40,120 bases of DNA from Clostridiales bacterium COT073_COT-073 (GCA_003858485.1 RQYD01000040.1:1-40120); one strand, 5' to 3'; shown: positions 1-8,876, counted from the first letter of the stretch. Numbers and translations: made by a program. The notes: a model not told the origin generated them from the letters alone.

Positions 1-39
1 AGGGAGGTCAATGCTCGTTTTATTTTAGATTTCCCTTAA
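1..39 (+). CDS. possible C-terminal tail of an upstream gene (partial)
   Basis: One plus-strand frame is open from the window edge and ends in TAA at 37-39, giving a tail that ends NARFILDFP. The next gene starts 79 bases later, so this may be the end of an upstream PTS or glycan-use gene in the same operon. The stretch is too short to identify, and other frames are also open here, so the call is tentative. Confidence 0.25.
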   Translation, partial: REVNARFILDFP

Positions 40-75
40 AATTAAGTTTCTTATAAGATTTTGTAACAAAAATAT

Positions 76-96
76 AGGTAGTTTTTGACACTACCT
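76..96 (+). promoter_or_regulatory. 7-bp inverted repeat upstream of the PTS IIB gene
   Basis: The arms AGGTAGT (76-82) and ACTACCT (90-96) are perfect inverted repeats around a 7-base spacer, 22 bases before the IIB start codon. A TTGACA-like hexamer lies inside (85-90), but no convincing -10 box follows. It may be a small mRNA hairpin between cistrons or an operator. Confidence 0.3.
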
Positions 97-118
97 TTAC
101 ATACAGAAAGGAAAATTT

Positions 119-430
119 ATGAAAGCAAAAGTTAATATTCTATTTGTTTGCGGTTATGGAGTTGGCAGCAGCGCTATGGCCGCCATGTTAGTAAAAAAAA
201 ATCTTCAGGCAGAAAAAATTGATGCAGAATTAAAGCATACTGCAGTTGGTGAAATTACTGCTCAAAATGACTGGACTGATATTATTGTCATTTCAAAAAA
301 ATTAGCTGAAGGTATCACTTTTTCTGGCGATAAACCAGTTATTGAAATTATAAACATCATGGATGGAAAAGGGATTGCAAAGCAAATTGCTGAAGTTGTC
401 GATGTCCATTTCCCACAAGCCAGAAAGTAG
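119..430 (+). CDS. PTS system EIIB component, GatB/SgaB (galactitol/ascorbate) type
   Basis: This 103-residue protein has the size and fold signature of a free-standing EIIB domain of the phosphotransferase system. A beta strand leads into the active-site loop VCGYGVGSS, where Cys11 would be the phosphocysteine that passes phosphate to the incoming sugar. The spacing matches the PF02302 (lactose/cellobiose- or GatB/SgaB-like) family. It is cytoplasmic and needs EIIA and EIIC partners, which are not in the window and presumably lie upstream. An AGAAAGG ribosome binding site precedes the ATG. The sulfatase gene begins 6 bases after its stop codon, so the two are co-transcribed. The substrate cannot be read from the sequence, but the sulfatase suggests a sulfated sugar or glycosaminoglycan fragment. 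Confidence 0.85.
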   Translation: MKAKVNILFVCGYGVGSSAMAAMLVKKNLQAEKIDAELKHTAVGEITAQNDWTDIIVISKKLAEGITFSGDKPVIEIINIMDGKGIAKQIAEVVDVHFPQARK

Positions 431-436
431 GAAGTT

Positions 437-1918
437 ATGAGAGCAATTTTAATTTTATATGATAGTTTAAACAAACATTTTCTGCCTCCTTATGAGTCAA
501 ATTGTGCTACCATTGCCCCAAATTTTGAGCGACTTGCCAAACATAGTCTAAAATTTGAGCAAAACTATGTTTGCAGTATGCCTTGTATTCCTGCCAGACG
601 TGAATTGCACACTGGCCGCCCCAATTTTTTACATCGTGAATGGGGGCCACTTGAACCTTTCGATGATTCAATGCCTGAAATCTTAAAGCAAAACGGTATT
701 TACACTCACTTAATCAGTGACCATTTGCATTATTGGGAAGATGGCGGGGCTAATTATCACCCACGTTATTCTTCCTGGGAAATCATTCGCGGGCAGGAAG
801 GAGATCATTGGAAAGGCCAGGTCTCCTCTCCATGGATTCCTCCGGTAGTTAAGGTGCCTACCAAACAATCAGGCATTGGCCAATCTGAATTATGGCGTTA
901 TGATTGGGTCAATCGTCAATACATTAAAGACGAAAAAGATTTTCCGCAAACTCAATGTTTTGACTTAGCTTGCGAATTCATTGAAAAAAATAAAAACTCT
1001 CAAAATTGGTTTTTACAATTGGAAACTTTTGATCCACATGAGCCCTTTTATGTGCCAGAATCTTACCTGGAAAAATATCCCGAAAATTATTCCGGCAAGC
1101 ATTTTGATTGGCCAAGAGGAGTTGCTGATGAAACCAGGGAAGAAATCGATCATTGTATTCGTCAATACAGAGCATTAGTCAGTATGTGTGACCACAATCT
1201 TGGCCGAATTTTAGATCTGATGGATGACTATAATTTATGGAAGGATACTCTGTTGATTGTTGGTACTGACCATGGTTTTTTGTTATCTGAACATAATTAC
1301 TGGGGCAAGAATAAAATGCCTTACTATAATGAAATCGCCAATACTCCTCTCTTCATCTGGGACCCAAGAATAAACCAACAAAATCAAAGTCGGTATAGTT
1401 TAGTACAGATGATAGACTGGGCACCAACTCTATTAAGCTTTTTTAATATTTCTATTCCTTCTGACATGATTGGAAAAGATCTGATTTCCGTGTTGGCTGA
1501 GGACAAACCAATTCGTGAAGCTGCCATTTATGGTACATTTAGCGGTCATGTTAATGTTACAGATGGACACTATACTTATATGCGTGCTGCTCTGCCACAT
1601 ATGATTGATAAAATTTATAACTACACATTAATGCCTCAGCATATGACCAAACGTTTTGAACCAGGCGAATTAGAAAGCGCAGAACTTTATCCTCCTTTTT
1701 CCTTCAGCAAAAATTGCCCTGTTCTCAAAATTAAGTCTGAAGATAAATATCAAGTGAATTCGTTTGGAAATCTTCTTTTTGACATAAGACTGGATCCTAA
1801 ACAACTGCATCCTCTGAACCAACCGGAAGTTGAACAAACAATGATACAATATTTACTGGAAAAAATGAAAGAATGTGATTGCCCTCCTGAACAATACGAA
1901 AGATTAGGACTGTCTTAA
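437..1918 (+). CDS. cytoplasmic sulfatase (alkaline phosphatase superfamily), Cys-type
   Basis: This 493-residue protein is an arylsulfatase-like hydrolase. The signature CIPAR at residues 50-54 is the CxPxR motif whose Cys50 must be oxidised to formylglycine. Metal and substrate ligands are visible as Asp9, FDPHEPF (198-204) and GTDHGFLLSEH (about 276-286), with Lys291 after WG. There is no signal peptide, so it should act inside the cell, on sugars already imported. It follows the PTS EIIB gene by 6 bases, which suggests desulfation of PTS-imported sulfated sugars. A formylglycine-generating enzyme or anaerobic sulfatase maturase is required for activity, and none is in the window. The length is normal for the family. 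Confidence 0.88.
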   Translation: MRAILILYDSLNKHFLPPYESNCATIAPNFERLAKHSLKFEQNYVCSMPCIPARRELHTGRPNFLHREWGPLEPFDDSMPEILKQNGIYTHLISDHLHYWEDGGANYHPRYSSWEIIRGQEGDHWKGQVSSPWIPPVVKVPTKQSGIGQSELWRYDWVNRQYIKDEKDFPQTQCFDLACEFIEKNKNSQNWFLQLETFDPHEPFYVPESYLEKYPENYSGKHFDWPRGVADETREEIDHCIRQYRALVSMCDHNLGRILDLMDDYNLWKDTLLIVGTDHGFLLSEHNYWGKNKMPYYNEIANTPLFIWDPRINQQNQSRYSLVQMIDWAPTLLSFFNISIPSDMIGKDLISVLAEDKPIREAAIYGTFSGHVNVTDGHYTYMRAALPHMIDKIYNYTLMPQHMTKRFEPGELESAELYPPFSFSKNCPVLKIKSEDKYQVNSFGNLLFDIRLDPKQLHPLNQPEVEQTMIQYLLEKMKECDCPPEQYERLGLS

Positions 1919-1964
1919 TATTATTTATTTCATTTTTCAAACAGAGTACCAAGCAAAGCAAAAT

Positions 1965-1990
1965 AAATTAATAGTAGCTACTAGTAATTT
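1965..1990. promoter_or_regulatory. 26-bp dyad symmetry in the sulfatase-dehydrogenase gap
   Basis: The half sites AAATTAATAGTAGC and GCTACTAGTAATTT are inverted copies with one mismatch around a central AGTAGCTACT palindrome. On the plus strand it is followed by A-rich sequence, not a T run, so it is not an obvious terminator for the sulfatase operon. It could be an operator for a dimeric repressor. The rest of the 1919-2320 gap is AT-rich, and I see no gene in it. Confidence 0.35.
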
Positions 1991-2320
1991 ATTAAAAAAA
2001 ACAGAAAATATTGAAAACAACGAAAAATTGTTGTAAAATAAAAATGAGATTGATAACTTAACATCCGATTTCCCAGCAGTTTTTTAATGTATTCTTTTCT
2101 GGCGAATAAAAAACATCCTTTAGAACATGGATGATGTCCGTGGCTTTTGATGGAAGCGTTTTATATTTTATTCCATTCTGTTTTGTAATTTTAATCTATA
2201 TTTTGCTAAAACTTTTTTATGGCATTTTACCTAAAAACTATTAGAAAAATAAGGATAACATGGCTTTAAGCAGATTGTTTTCCTTAAAATATTTGCTTGA
2301 GAATAGGGAGGTATATTGTT

Positions 2321-3373
2321 ATGAAAGAAACAATGAAGGCAGCTGTTTACACAAAGGAAAAAGGAATTCATCTGGAAGATGTACCTGTTCCGGTCATCCA
2401 AAAAGATACAGATGTCATTGTCCGGGTAATATATTCAACTATTTGCGGAAGTGATATTCACATCAATAGTGGGGTATATGCGGTTGAAGATGGATTGATT
2501 ATCGGGCACGAATTTGTTGGTGAAGTAATTGAAGTTGGAAAAGCAGTCAAAAAATTGAAGGTCGGCGATAAGGTGGCAGCAAATTGTATTACAACCTGTG
2601 GAGAATGCTATTACTGCAAGCATGGGTATACGAACCATTGTGAAAATGGTGGCTGGAATTTCGGATATAAAATTAACGGTTGCCAGGCAGAGTACATTCG
2701 GGTGCCATTTGCAGATAATGGTTTATATAAAATCAGTCCGGAACTGGATCTGCGGAAGGTATTGTTTGTAGGAGACATTTTATCCACCGGTTATTTTGGA
2801 GCAATTCGTGGAGATATTCAGCCTGGTGATACAGTGGTTGTACTGGGTGCAGGCCCGGTGGGAATGTGCGCCATGGCCAGTGCCCGCTTATTTGGCCCTG
2901 CCCAAATCATTGCAGTTGATGTGGTAGACTATCGATTGGAGATTGCCAAAAGAGAAGGAGTAGCTGATCTGGTACTTAATTCATCACAAGAGGATATTGA
3001 AGCATATGTAAAAGAAGTAACAGATGGACGGGGGGCAGATGTGGTAATTGAATGTGCTGGAGTGAAAGCGACTTTTGATTTATCATGGAAAATTGCTCGT
3101 CCGAATGGAACTGTTTCAATTGTGGCACTATATGGTGAAGTGATGGAATTACCATTGAATATAATGGCTGGCAAAAATCTGACAATTCGTAGCGGCTGGG
3201 TAGATTCAATTTATATGCAGGAATTAATTTGCTTAATTGAAAAAGGCAAATTGAATGTTGATTTTTTAATGACCCATGAAGCGCCATTAAATGATATATT
3301 AAAAGGATATGATATTTTTGGTAACAAGAAGGAGAATTGCATGAAATGGGTAATTTCTCCATATGTAGAATGA
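2321..3373 (+). CDS. zinc-dependent medium-chain alcohol/polyol dehydrogenase
   Basis: This 350-residue protein belongs to the MDR family with threonine, sorbitol and butanediol dehydrogenases. Catalytic zinc ligands are Cys42 (STICGSD) and His63-Glu64 (GHE). Structural zinc ligands are Cys93, Cys96, Cys99 and Cys107. The NAD(P)-binding Rossmann motif GAGPVG lies at 176-181. The start is the ATG at 2321, because AGGGAGG (2305-2311) sits 9 bases upstream; an in-frame TTG at 2297 has no binding site. The gene stands alone between a long AT-rich gap and a terminator. Its substrate cannot be decided, though the sorbitol/threonine dehydrogenase group is most likely. Confidence 0.85.
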   Translation: MKETMKAAVYTKEKGIHLEDVPVPVIQKDTDVIVRVIYSTICGSDIHINSGVYAVEDGLIIGHEFVGEVIEVGKAVKKLKVGDKVAANCITTCGECYYCKHGYTNHCENGGWNFGYKINGCQAEYIRVPFADNGLYKISPELDLRKVLFVGDILSTGYFGAIRGDIQPGDTVVVLGAGPVGMCAMASARLFGPAQIIAVDVVDYRLEIAKREGVADLVLNSSQEDIEAYVKEVTDGRGADVVIECAGVKATFDLSWKIARPNGTVSIVALYGEVMELPLNIMAGKNLTIRSGWVDSIYMQELICLIEKGKLNVDFLMTHEAPLNDILKGYDIFGNKKENCMKWVISPYVE

Positions 3374-3403
3374 GCAGATGTCAAATTCCTTCTTTAAAGC
3401 AGT

Positions 3404-3435
3404 AAAGGCAAGATTGCAGTCGCTCTCTTGCCTTT
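3404..3435. terminator. bidirectional intrinsic terminator
   Basis: A 10-bp perfect stem, AAAGGCAAGA (3404-3413) with TCTTGCCTTT (3426-3435), encloses a 12-base loop. It lies between the convergent dehydrogenase and serS genes and can end transcripts from both sides. Confidence 0.7.
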
Positions 3436-3496
3436 TGTGATTTATTTTTACTGCTCCTGTTTGCCCAAAGGGCTATTAGCAGTTAAGATTTGGCTT

Positions 3497-4777
3497 CTAT
3501 TTTATTGGTTCGATTTTATCAAATCCGGTAAATGCCTGGAGTGCTTTCGGAATCAAAACGGAGCCATCTGCTTGTTGATGCTGTTCTAAAATTGCCGGAA
3601 TTAAGCGACTGGTAGCCAAACCGGAAGCATTTAAAGTATGCATAAACTCAGCTTTCTTTTCCCCTTTTCTTTTGAATTTCATATTGCCGCGACGAGCCTG
3701 GTATTCACCGGCATTGGATGCAGAACTGACTTCTTTGTAAACGCCCATGCTTTCAATCCACACTTCTATATCGTAAGTTTCGCGCATGGATGCCGAGCAA
3801 TCGCCAGCTGCCAGACGAGAAGTCTGATAGTGAAGCTCCAGACCTTCCAAAAGACGTTCTGCTTTGGTGATTAACTCCTTAAGCGCAACATCGCTTTGCT
3901 CAGGAGCGGTATATTGAAACATTTCCACCTTGTTAAATTGATGACCCCGAATCATACCTCTTTCTTCGGAACGGTAAGAGCCTGCTTCTTTGCGGTAGCA
4001 AGGAGTATAAGCAAAATATTTCTTTGGCAAATCTTCTTCGGATAAAACTTCATCACGGTGGAAGTTAATCAAAGCAGTTTCGGCAGTTGGTAGCAGAAAT
4101 TGCATATAGCCTTTTTCTTCTTCCAGTTTAAAAACATCATCAATAAATTTAGGAAACTGACCGGCAGTATAGCCAGATTGATAACTTAAAATATGTGGTG
4201 GCAGCATAAATTCATAACCATCTTTTAAATGTTCAGCAATGAAATAATTCAGTAATGCCCATTCTAAGATGGCACCTTTGCCGGTATATACCCAGAAGCC
4301 ATTGCCAGCTAGTTTGGCACCTCTTTCATAATCAATTAATCCTAAAGAAGTCGCCAGCTCAACATGGTCCTTGGCTTTAAAAGAAAAGTTTGGTTTTGCT
4401 CCCCATTCTTTAATTTTGACATTGTTTTCTTTGCCGCCAGCCGGTGTGTTTTCACCAGGCATATTTGGCAATGTACTGACAAAGTCAAATATTTTTTTAT
4501 CCAATTCATTTAATTCCGTATCAAGAACAGCTATTTCATCTTTTAGGCGCACCATGCTGGCTAATAAATCAGTAATATCCTCACCAGCCTGTTTTTTCTT
4601 GGGAACTTCGGGAGAAATCCGGTTTCTTTCGGCTTTCTTTTCTTCAACCACTTGAATAATTTCACGACGCCGCTTATCCCAAAGATTGAAATCAGAAAAA
4701 TCAACCTGATAATTTCTTTTAGCCAGTCCTGTCTTTACTTTTTCTTGCTCATTACGAATTAAATTAATATCCAGCAT
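3497..4777 (-). CDS. serS: seryl-tRNA synthetase
   Basis: This 426-residue class II synthetase charges tRNA-Ser. The N-terminal ~100 residues form the expected long helical arm with many Lys, Glu and Arg residues. Motif 2 is seen as RGMIRGHQFNKVEMF. The serine and ATP site and motif 3 are seen as EVSSASNAGEYQARR and HTLNASGLATSR. The C-terminal DGSVLIPKAL is typical of bacterial SerRS. An AGGAGG site lies just upstream of the ATG. The length is full. It is the last gene of the minus-strand block after sigH, from which it is separated by a hairpin. I found no T-box in the 154-base upstream gap, so it is probably expressed from read-through or a nearby promoter. Confidence 0.95.
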   Translation of the reverse strand: MLDINLIRNEQEKVKTGLAKRNYQVDFSDFNLWDKRRREIIQVVEEKKAERNRISPEVPKKKQAGEDITDLLASMVRLKDEIAVLDTELNELDKKIFDFVSTLPNMPGENTPAGGKENNVKIKEWGAKPNFSFKAKDHVELATSLGLIDYERGAKLAGNGFWVYTGKGAILEWALLNYFIAEHLKDGYEFMLPPHILSYQSGYTAGQFPKFIDDVFKLEEEKGYMQFLLPTAETALINFHRDEVLSEEDLPKKYFAYTPCYRKEAGSYRSEERGMIRGHQFNKVEMFQYTAPEQSDVALKELITKAERLLEGLELHYQTSRLAAGDCSASMRETYDIEVWIESMGVYKEVSSASNAGEYQARRGNMKFKRKGEKKAEFMHTLNASGLATSRLIPAILEQHQQADGSVLIPKALQAFTGFDKIEPIK

Positions 4778-4883
4778 TGTGATTCCCTCCTAAAACTCTC
4801 TTTCATTCATTTCCTATTATTTTAGCCTAGTTTCGAAAAAAAGTAAAGGGTTTCTTTTAATTAATGGGAGTTGCTTTAATGCC

Positions 4884-4916
4884 AAAGCCGAAAATCCTGA
4901 TCGAATTTTCGGCTTT
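4884..4916 (-). terminator. 12-bp hairpin after sigH
   Basis: Perfect 12-bp arms AAAGCCGAAAAT (4884-4895) and ATTTTCGGCTTT (4905-4916) flank a 9-base loop between sigH and serS. The T run after the stem on the minus strand is poor, so it may attenuate rather than fully terminate. Confidence 0.5.
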
Positions 4917-4931
4917 ATCTTATTTGCATAT

Positions 4932-5546
4932 TTACAATGCATTGACCACTTCTTCAGTTTTTTTCTTAATTCTCTGCAAGGCATTATCCACCGATTTAAC
5001 CGGTCGGTCAAGGATTTCTGCCACTTCTTTATAATTGATACCACTTAAGTGTAAATGTAAGACCTGCTTTTCCAACTCACTAAGTTTACTCAGCAATTCC
5101 TCCTTAATCCGCAGCAATTCCTCCTGACCAATAATTAAATCCTCCGGATCCTCAATCCGATTGGAAGGGACATAATCCAACAGATCTTCATCACTTTCTT
5201 CTTCTTCAAAGGCCGGCTTGTTCAGGGAAATATAATTATTTAAAGGCCCATGCTTTTTTCGGGCCGAACGTTTAACAGCTGTAATAATTTGACGGGTAAT
5301 GCAAAGATCAGCAAACGGAAAAAAAGCAATGTTTTTTTCGGCTTCAAAATCCCGAATTGCCTTAAATAAGCCAATCATCCCCTCCTGCATTAAATCATCA
5401 CGGCCACCGCCGCTGATAAAATAAGAATGCGACTTCTTCTCCACCAAAGGTTTATAACGCCGGAACAAATAATCCATTGCCTGATTATCACCGGCATTTA
5501 TCATTCCTAGAATTTCTTCATCACTAAAAATTGAATAATCTTTCAT
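4932..5546 (-). CDS. sigH: RNA polymerase sigma factor, SigH (sigma-H) family
   Basis: This 204-residue sigma-70 family factor matches the SigH group of spore-forming Firmicutes. Region 2 contains YFISGGGRDDLMQEGMIGLF, the core-binding and -10 recognition segment. Region 4 contains a helix-turn-helix around SGINYKEVAEILDRPVKSV. An acidic linker (EEEESDEDLLD) joins them. I chose the ATG at 5546 over the one at 5573 because AGGAAAGG lies 6 bases before it. In Clostridia and Bacilli sigH is commonly found near rlmB, mrnC and cysS, as here. SigH directs early sporulation and stationary-phase genes. Whether this organism sporulates cannot be judged from this window. Confidence 0.88.
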   Translation of the reverse strand: MKDYSIFSDEEILGMINAGDNQAMDYLFRRYKPLVEKKSHSYFISGGGRDDLMQEGMIGLFKAIRDFEAEKNIAFFPFADLCITRQIITAVKRSARKKHGPLNNYISLNKPAFEEEESDEDLLDYVPSNRIEDPEDLIIGQEELLRIKEELLSKLSELEKQVLHLHLSGINYKEVAEILDRPVKSVDNALQRIKKKTEEVVNAL

Positions 5547-5573
5547 TTCGGTCCTTTCCTGCTGTCCATTCAC

Positions 5574-5804
5574 CGGCTATTCATCAGATCTTAACTGAAT
5601 TCCTTATTTATTATCGGTTATTCTTTATTTTACTCAATAGTGCAATTACCAACTTTACTTAAAGTCACTTTGAAAACTGCCGGGAGTAGTCGGAGACGCA
5701 ACTTCCAGACCAGATCCTTCGTATTTGCTGCACTTGCAGTCCTCCGTCCATCCGCTTGACTGATTACCTACAAGGACTTCGATTTGAAAACGGAATCCCA
5801 TCAC
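5574..5804. other. non-coding gap between rlmB and sigH with decayed repeat
   Basis: No gene is seen here. The part at about 5690-5790 contains the phrase TTCGTATTTGCTGCACTTG, which resembles parts of structured repeats at about 12.88 kb and 23.9 kb. TTTGAAAAC occurs twice (about 5670 and 5782). It is probably a degraded copy of the genome's interspersed repeat. Confidence 0.35.
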
Positions 5805-6587
5805 TTAGTAATCGCGTTGGCGCAAAGCCTCGTAAATTAAAATTCCGGCCGAAACCGACGCATTCAGCGAATCCACCTGGCCAAACATGGGAATAGACAC
5901 CATAAAATCACATTTTTCAGCCGTCAACCGGGAAATTCCCTCGCCTTCGCTGCCAATAACAATTCCCAATGCTCCCTTTAAATCAGCCTCATACATGATC
6001 TGACCATTCATATCGGCGCCGGCAATCCAAAGGCCCTTTTTCTTTAAGTAATCAATGGTCTGGTTTAAATTAGTCACCTGTGCAACCGGTAAATACTCAA
6101 TCGCTCCGGCACTGGTTCTGGCCACCACTTCGGTGATCGGTGCTGAGCGCCTTTCCGGAATAATCACGCCATGACAGCCCGCTTGATGAGCAGTCCGAAT
6201 AATTGCCCCCAAATTGTGAGGATCGGTAATCTGATCAAGTAAAATCACAAAGGGCGGCTCATCATTTGCGGCAGCAACCGCTAAAATATCATCAATCTCC
6301 GCATATTGATATGCCTTAGCCACTGCAATCACGCCTTGATGACGGTCATCGGTATAACGATCCATTTCTTCTTTTTCCATATAGCGAATCGGCACTCCGG
6401 CCTTAGCTGCAGCCAGTTCAATTTCCTGGTGACTGCTGCCTTTTTGCAAATAAATTTCACTGACCGGATTGCCAGCTTTTATTTTTTCCAGAACTGTATT
6501 ATAACCGCTAATTCGAATGGTTCCATCTTTCAGTGGCATATATGTCCGTTTTTTTTGATTTTCATTTTTTTTATATTGTTTGCCCAT
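5805..6587 (-). CDS. rlmB: 23S rRNA (guanosine-2'-O)-methyltransferase, TrmH/SpoU family
   Basis: This 260-residue protein is a SPOUT-class RNA 2'-O-methyltransferase, most likely the one acting on G2251 of 23S rRNA. A Lys-rich N-terminus is followed by a substrate-binding domain with SGYNTVLEKI. The knotted catalytic domain has the three SpoU motifs: DPHNLGAIIRTAH, VIGSEGEGIS and PMFGQVDSLNASVSAGILIY. The last two carry the SAM-binding and catalytic Asn residues. It lies in the cysS-mrnC-rlmB-sigH order seen in many Firmicutes. The start has a GAAAG site 4 bases upstream. The exact methylation site is inferred from context, not from the sequence. Confidence 0.9.
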   Translation of the reverse strand: MGKQYKKNENQKKRTYMPLKDGTIRISGYNTVLEKIKAGNPVSEIYLQKGSSHQEIELAAAKAGVPIRYMEKEEMDRYTDDRHQGVIAVAKAYQYAEIDDILAVAAANDEPPFVILLDQITDPHNLGAIIRTAHQAGCHGVIIPERRSAPITEVVARTSAGAIEYLPVAQVTNLNQTIDYLKKKGLWIAGADMNGQIMYEADLKGALGIVIGSEGEGISRLTAEKCDFMVSIPMFGQVDSLNASVSAGILIYEALRQRDY

Positions 6588-6730
6588 GATCTTTCTTCTA
6601 TCCTTATTTGTTCAACTATTATTATCCAATCATTTCTATCATCCTTAATGGCACCATTTAGTCTTATCTAAGAGAAAAATTACTATGTAGCAAAGCATTT
6701 CCCTATCCATACAATTCTCTGGCCGAAACA

Positions 6731-8371
6731 CTATTCTTCCTTAATTAAATTTTTTCTGTGCAAATAAGACAACACTTTTTGACCTTTTGGCAAAATTAAA
6801 ATTTCTTCAACGGTAAATCCTTTTAATAGTAGCATCACAATTACATAAACCGGAATGGCAACCATTACTGACAGAATTACTGATATTTTATTTTTGCTTA
6901 ACCAGCTCAAACTCCCATAATAGCTGAGCCAAACTGCCACTCCCATACAAATCGAAGCCAATAGCGGCTTCCAAATAATTCTACCCCTATCCAGAGTAAG
7001 TTTTGTTTCTTTTTTTAAAAAATAATAATTGATACCAAAAATAATCATAAAATAAATTAAAGATGACCAAATCAAAGCCGCACCACCCAAACCGGTGATC
7101 ATTAAAAGCAGATTGCTGCCAATTTTAAAAGCCACGGCAATTACCACTGCCAACAAAGTTTTATAATATCCGGACAACCCCTGTAAAATACTGCTGACAC
7201 TTTGCGCTAAAATCATAAACAACATACAAATACTATATATTTGTAACAGGCTGGCATCTATTTTTTCACGGTAAAGCAAGGTTAAGATCGGCCCAGCCAA
7301 CAAAAAAATTCCAACCGTTGAAGGCAGCGCCACTTTGGTAGCCAGCTGTAAAGCCGCATTAATTTTATCATTCATTTCCGTTTGATCCCGGCGCACTCCG
7401 GCCACTGCAATCGCCGGCAGCACACTGACTGCCAAAGCTGCACTAATGGCCAATGGTACATTAATAACGGTTTGAGCTGTAGTCACCGAGCTATGTATAG
7501 TTCTGGCTGTTTCCTGTGAAAAACCAATTGCTCCCAGCACATGATAAATCATGACTGAATCGACAAAGCCCATAATTGACACCATAGCTGAGGAAATTGT
7601 AATGGGAATGGCAATCCATAAAATTTTTCTGATATTATGCAACAATTGTTGATGCTGACTGCGATCGGCCTCTTTACTTACAACAGCCATTTTCTGGTCT
7701 GATAGCAAACTACCATTGTCTAAAAAACTTGACCGCAAACGATAATACTGCCAAATCAAATATGCAGTTGCCAGCACAAAGCCCAATGAAATACCAATTG
7801 TCGCTCCACTGATACTGATATAATCCGGTTGTCCTTGTTTCATTAGCAAATAGACCAGACCTACCCCCAGTGCAACTTTAAATACATTTTCCACAATTTG
7901 GCTGACTGCTGTTGGCACCATATTTTGCATTCCTTGAAAATACCCACGGATGGCACCGGAAACGGCAATCATCAAGGGCGCGATCGCCAGCCCCCATAAA
8001 ACATAGCGAATTTCCGGCTCCCAAGCCAGTAAATTCGCATAAGACGGCAGAACTAAAAAAATAATTCCTGAAACAATGCCCAAAGTCGATGAGCACAAAA
8101 GCCCGGCCCGGAAAATCTGATGAGCTGCTCCGATCCGGCCGGCTTCTCTTTCCTCAGCCACCAGCTTGGAAATAGTCGCCGGGATCCCCACCAAGGATGC
8201 TGCTGTCAGGACCAAATAAGTAGGATAAATAGTATTAAAATAGCCCATCGTTGTTAAGCCAACCATATTGGTCAAAGGCCATTTATATAAAATATTAATC
8301 AACTTAACGATCAGTCCGGAAAAGGACAAAATCATCACTCCGCTGATTAAACGCTTGGTTTGCCTGGTCAT
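6731..8371 (-). CDS. SpoVB/YtgP (MurJ-like) polysaccharide flippase
   Basis: This 546-residue integral membrane protein has about 14 hydrophobic segments and belongs to the MOP/MVF superfamily. The N-terminus, with KLINILYKWPLTNMVG and GIPATISKLVAEE, is characteristic of the Firmicutes SpoVB/YtgP group, which flips lipid II or related undecaprenyl-linked cell-wall precursors. Its ATG overlaps the mrnC stop codon (ATGA), so the two are translationally coupled. The insertion of a flippase between mrnC and rlmB is less usual than the genes around it. Paralogues serve either vegetative wall synthesis or the spore cortex; the sequence does not say which. Confidence 0.85.
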   Translation of the reverse strand: MTRQTKRLISGVMILSFSGLIVKLINILYKWPLTNMVGLTTMGYFNTIYPTYLVLTAASLVGIPATISKLVAEEREAGRIGAAHQIFRAGLLCSSTLGIVSGIIFLVLPSYANLLAWEPEIRYVLWGLAIAPLMIAVSGAIRGYFQGMQNMVPTAVSQIVENVFKVALGVGLVYLLMKQGQPDYISISGATIGISLGFVLATAYLIWQYYRLRSSFLDNGSLLSDQKMAVVSKEADRSQHQQLLHNIRKILWIAIPITISSAMVSIMGFVDSVMIYHVLGAIGFSQETARTIHSSVTTAQTVINVPLAISAALAVSVLPAIAVAGVRRDQTEMNDKINAALQLATKVALPSTVGIFLLAGPILTLLYREKIDASLLQIYSICMLFMILAQSVSSILQGLSGYYKTLLAVVIAVAFKIGSNLLLMITGLGGAALIWSSLIYFMIIFGINYYFLKKETKLTLDRGRIIWKPLLASICMGVAVWLSYYGSLSWLSKNKISVILSVMVAIPVYVIVMLLLKGFTVEEILILPKGQKVLSYLHRKNLIKEE

Positions 8372-8778
8372 ACTTTGGTTACTCCTTTTACCATTAATTC
8401 ACTTAGCCTTTGCTCTTCGCCATTTAAAAATAAATAGCCAATCAGAGTTTCCAGGCCAGTGGCAATGGCATACTCTTCACGATTCGCATGCTTAGGCAGA
8501 TGCACTGTTTTGGCATTACGGCCACGCTTAAAAATCAGCTGCTCTGCCTCTGTCAGCTCATCCTTAATTCTTTCATAAAATTCAACCTGTCCCTGCGCTT
8601 TCACATAAGCTGTTACTTTAGTATGATATTGATTGACCGGGATATTGCCGCCGGCCACCACCATATAGCGAATAAACAGGTCAAAGACATTATCTCCCAA
8701 AAAAGCCAGGCTCAGTGGGGAATAAGTCCTTATATCCTTTGGCTCAATCTTTAACTGCCTCAGAAAATCTACAAACAT
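8368..8778 (-). CDS. mrnC: Mini-ribonuclease 3
   Basis: This 136-residue protein is a lone RNase III catalytic domain without a dsRNA-binding domain. It matures 23S rRNA in Firmicutes. The two catalytic motifs are YSPLSLAFLGDNVFD, with Asp29, and ATGLETLIGYLFL, with Glu110. Two ATGs compete. The upstream one (8784) is only 2 bases from the GAGG site, while the one at 8778 is 8 bases away and is preferred. The gene overlaps the following flippase gene by 4 bases. It follows cysS, as in Bacillus and many Clostridia. Confidence 0.88.
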   Translation of the reverse strand: MFVDFLRQLKIEPKDIRTYSPLSLAFLGDNVFDLFIRYMVVAGGNIPVNQYHTKVTAYVKAQGQVEFYERIKDELTEAEQLIFKRGRNAKTVHLPKHANREEYAIATGLETLIGYLFLNGEEQRLSELMVKGVTKV

Positions 8779-8828
8779 ATTCATATCCTCTTATTGCTGC
8801 GGTCGTTTCCATTTTGTCCTGTGACAAT

Positions 8829-8862
8829 TGCCCATGTGGGCATCGGTTTTGCAAGCAAAACC
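8829..8862 (-). repeat. pair of perfect short hairpins between cysS and mrnC
   Basis: Two adjacent palindromes occupy the cysS-mrnC gap. They are TGCCCA/TGGGCA (8829-8842) and GGTTTTGC/GCAAAACC (8845-8862), each with a 2-base centre. No T run follows on the minus strand, so they look like mRNA processing or stability elements rather than a terminator. Confidence 0.45.
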
Positions 8863-8876
8863 AATTATTGCACAGC

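Noticed and set aside
2260-2454. 64-codon plus-strand frame overlapping the dehydrogenase start
   Set aside because: It is out of frame with a clear zinc dehydrogenase, and its product is low-quality and Cys/Arg-rich with no family pattern.
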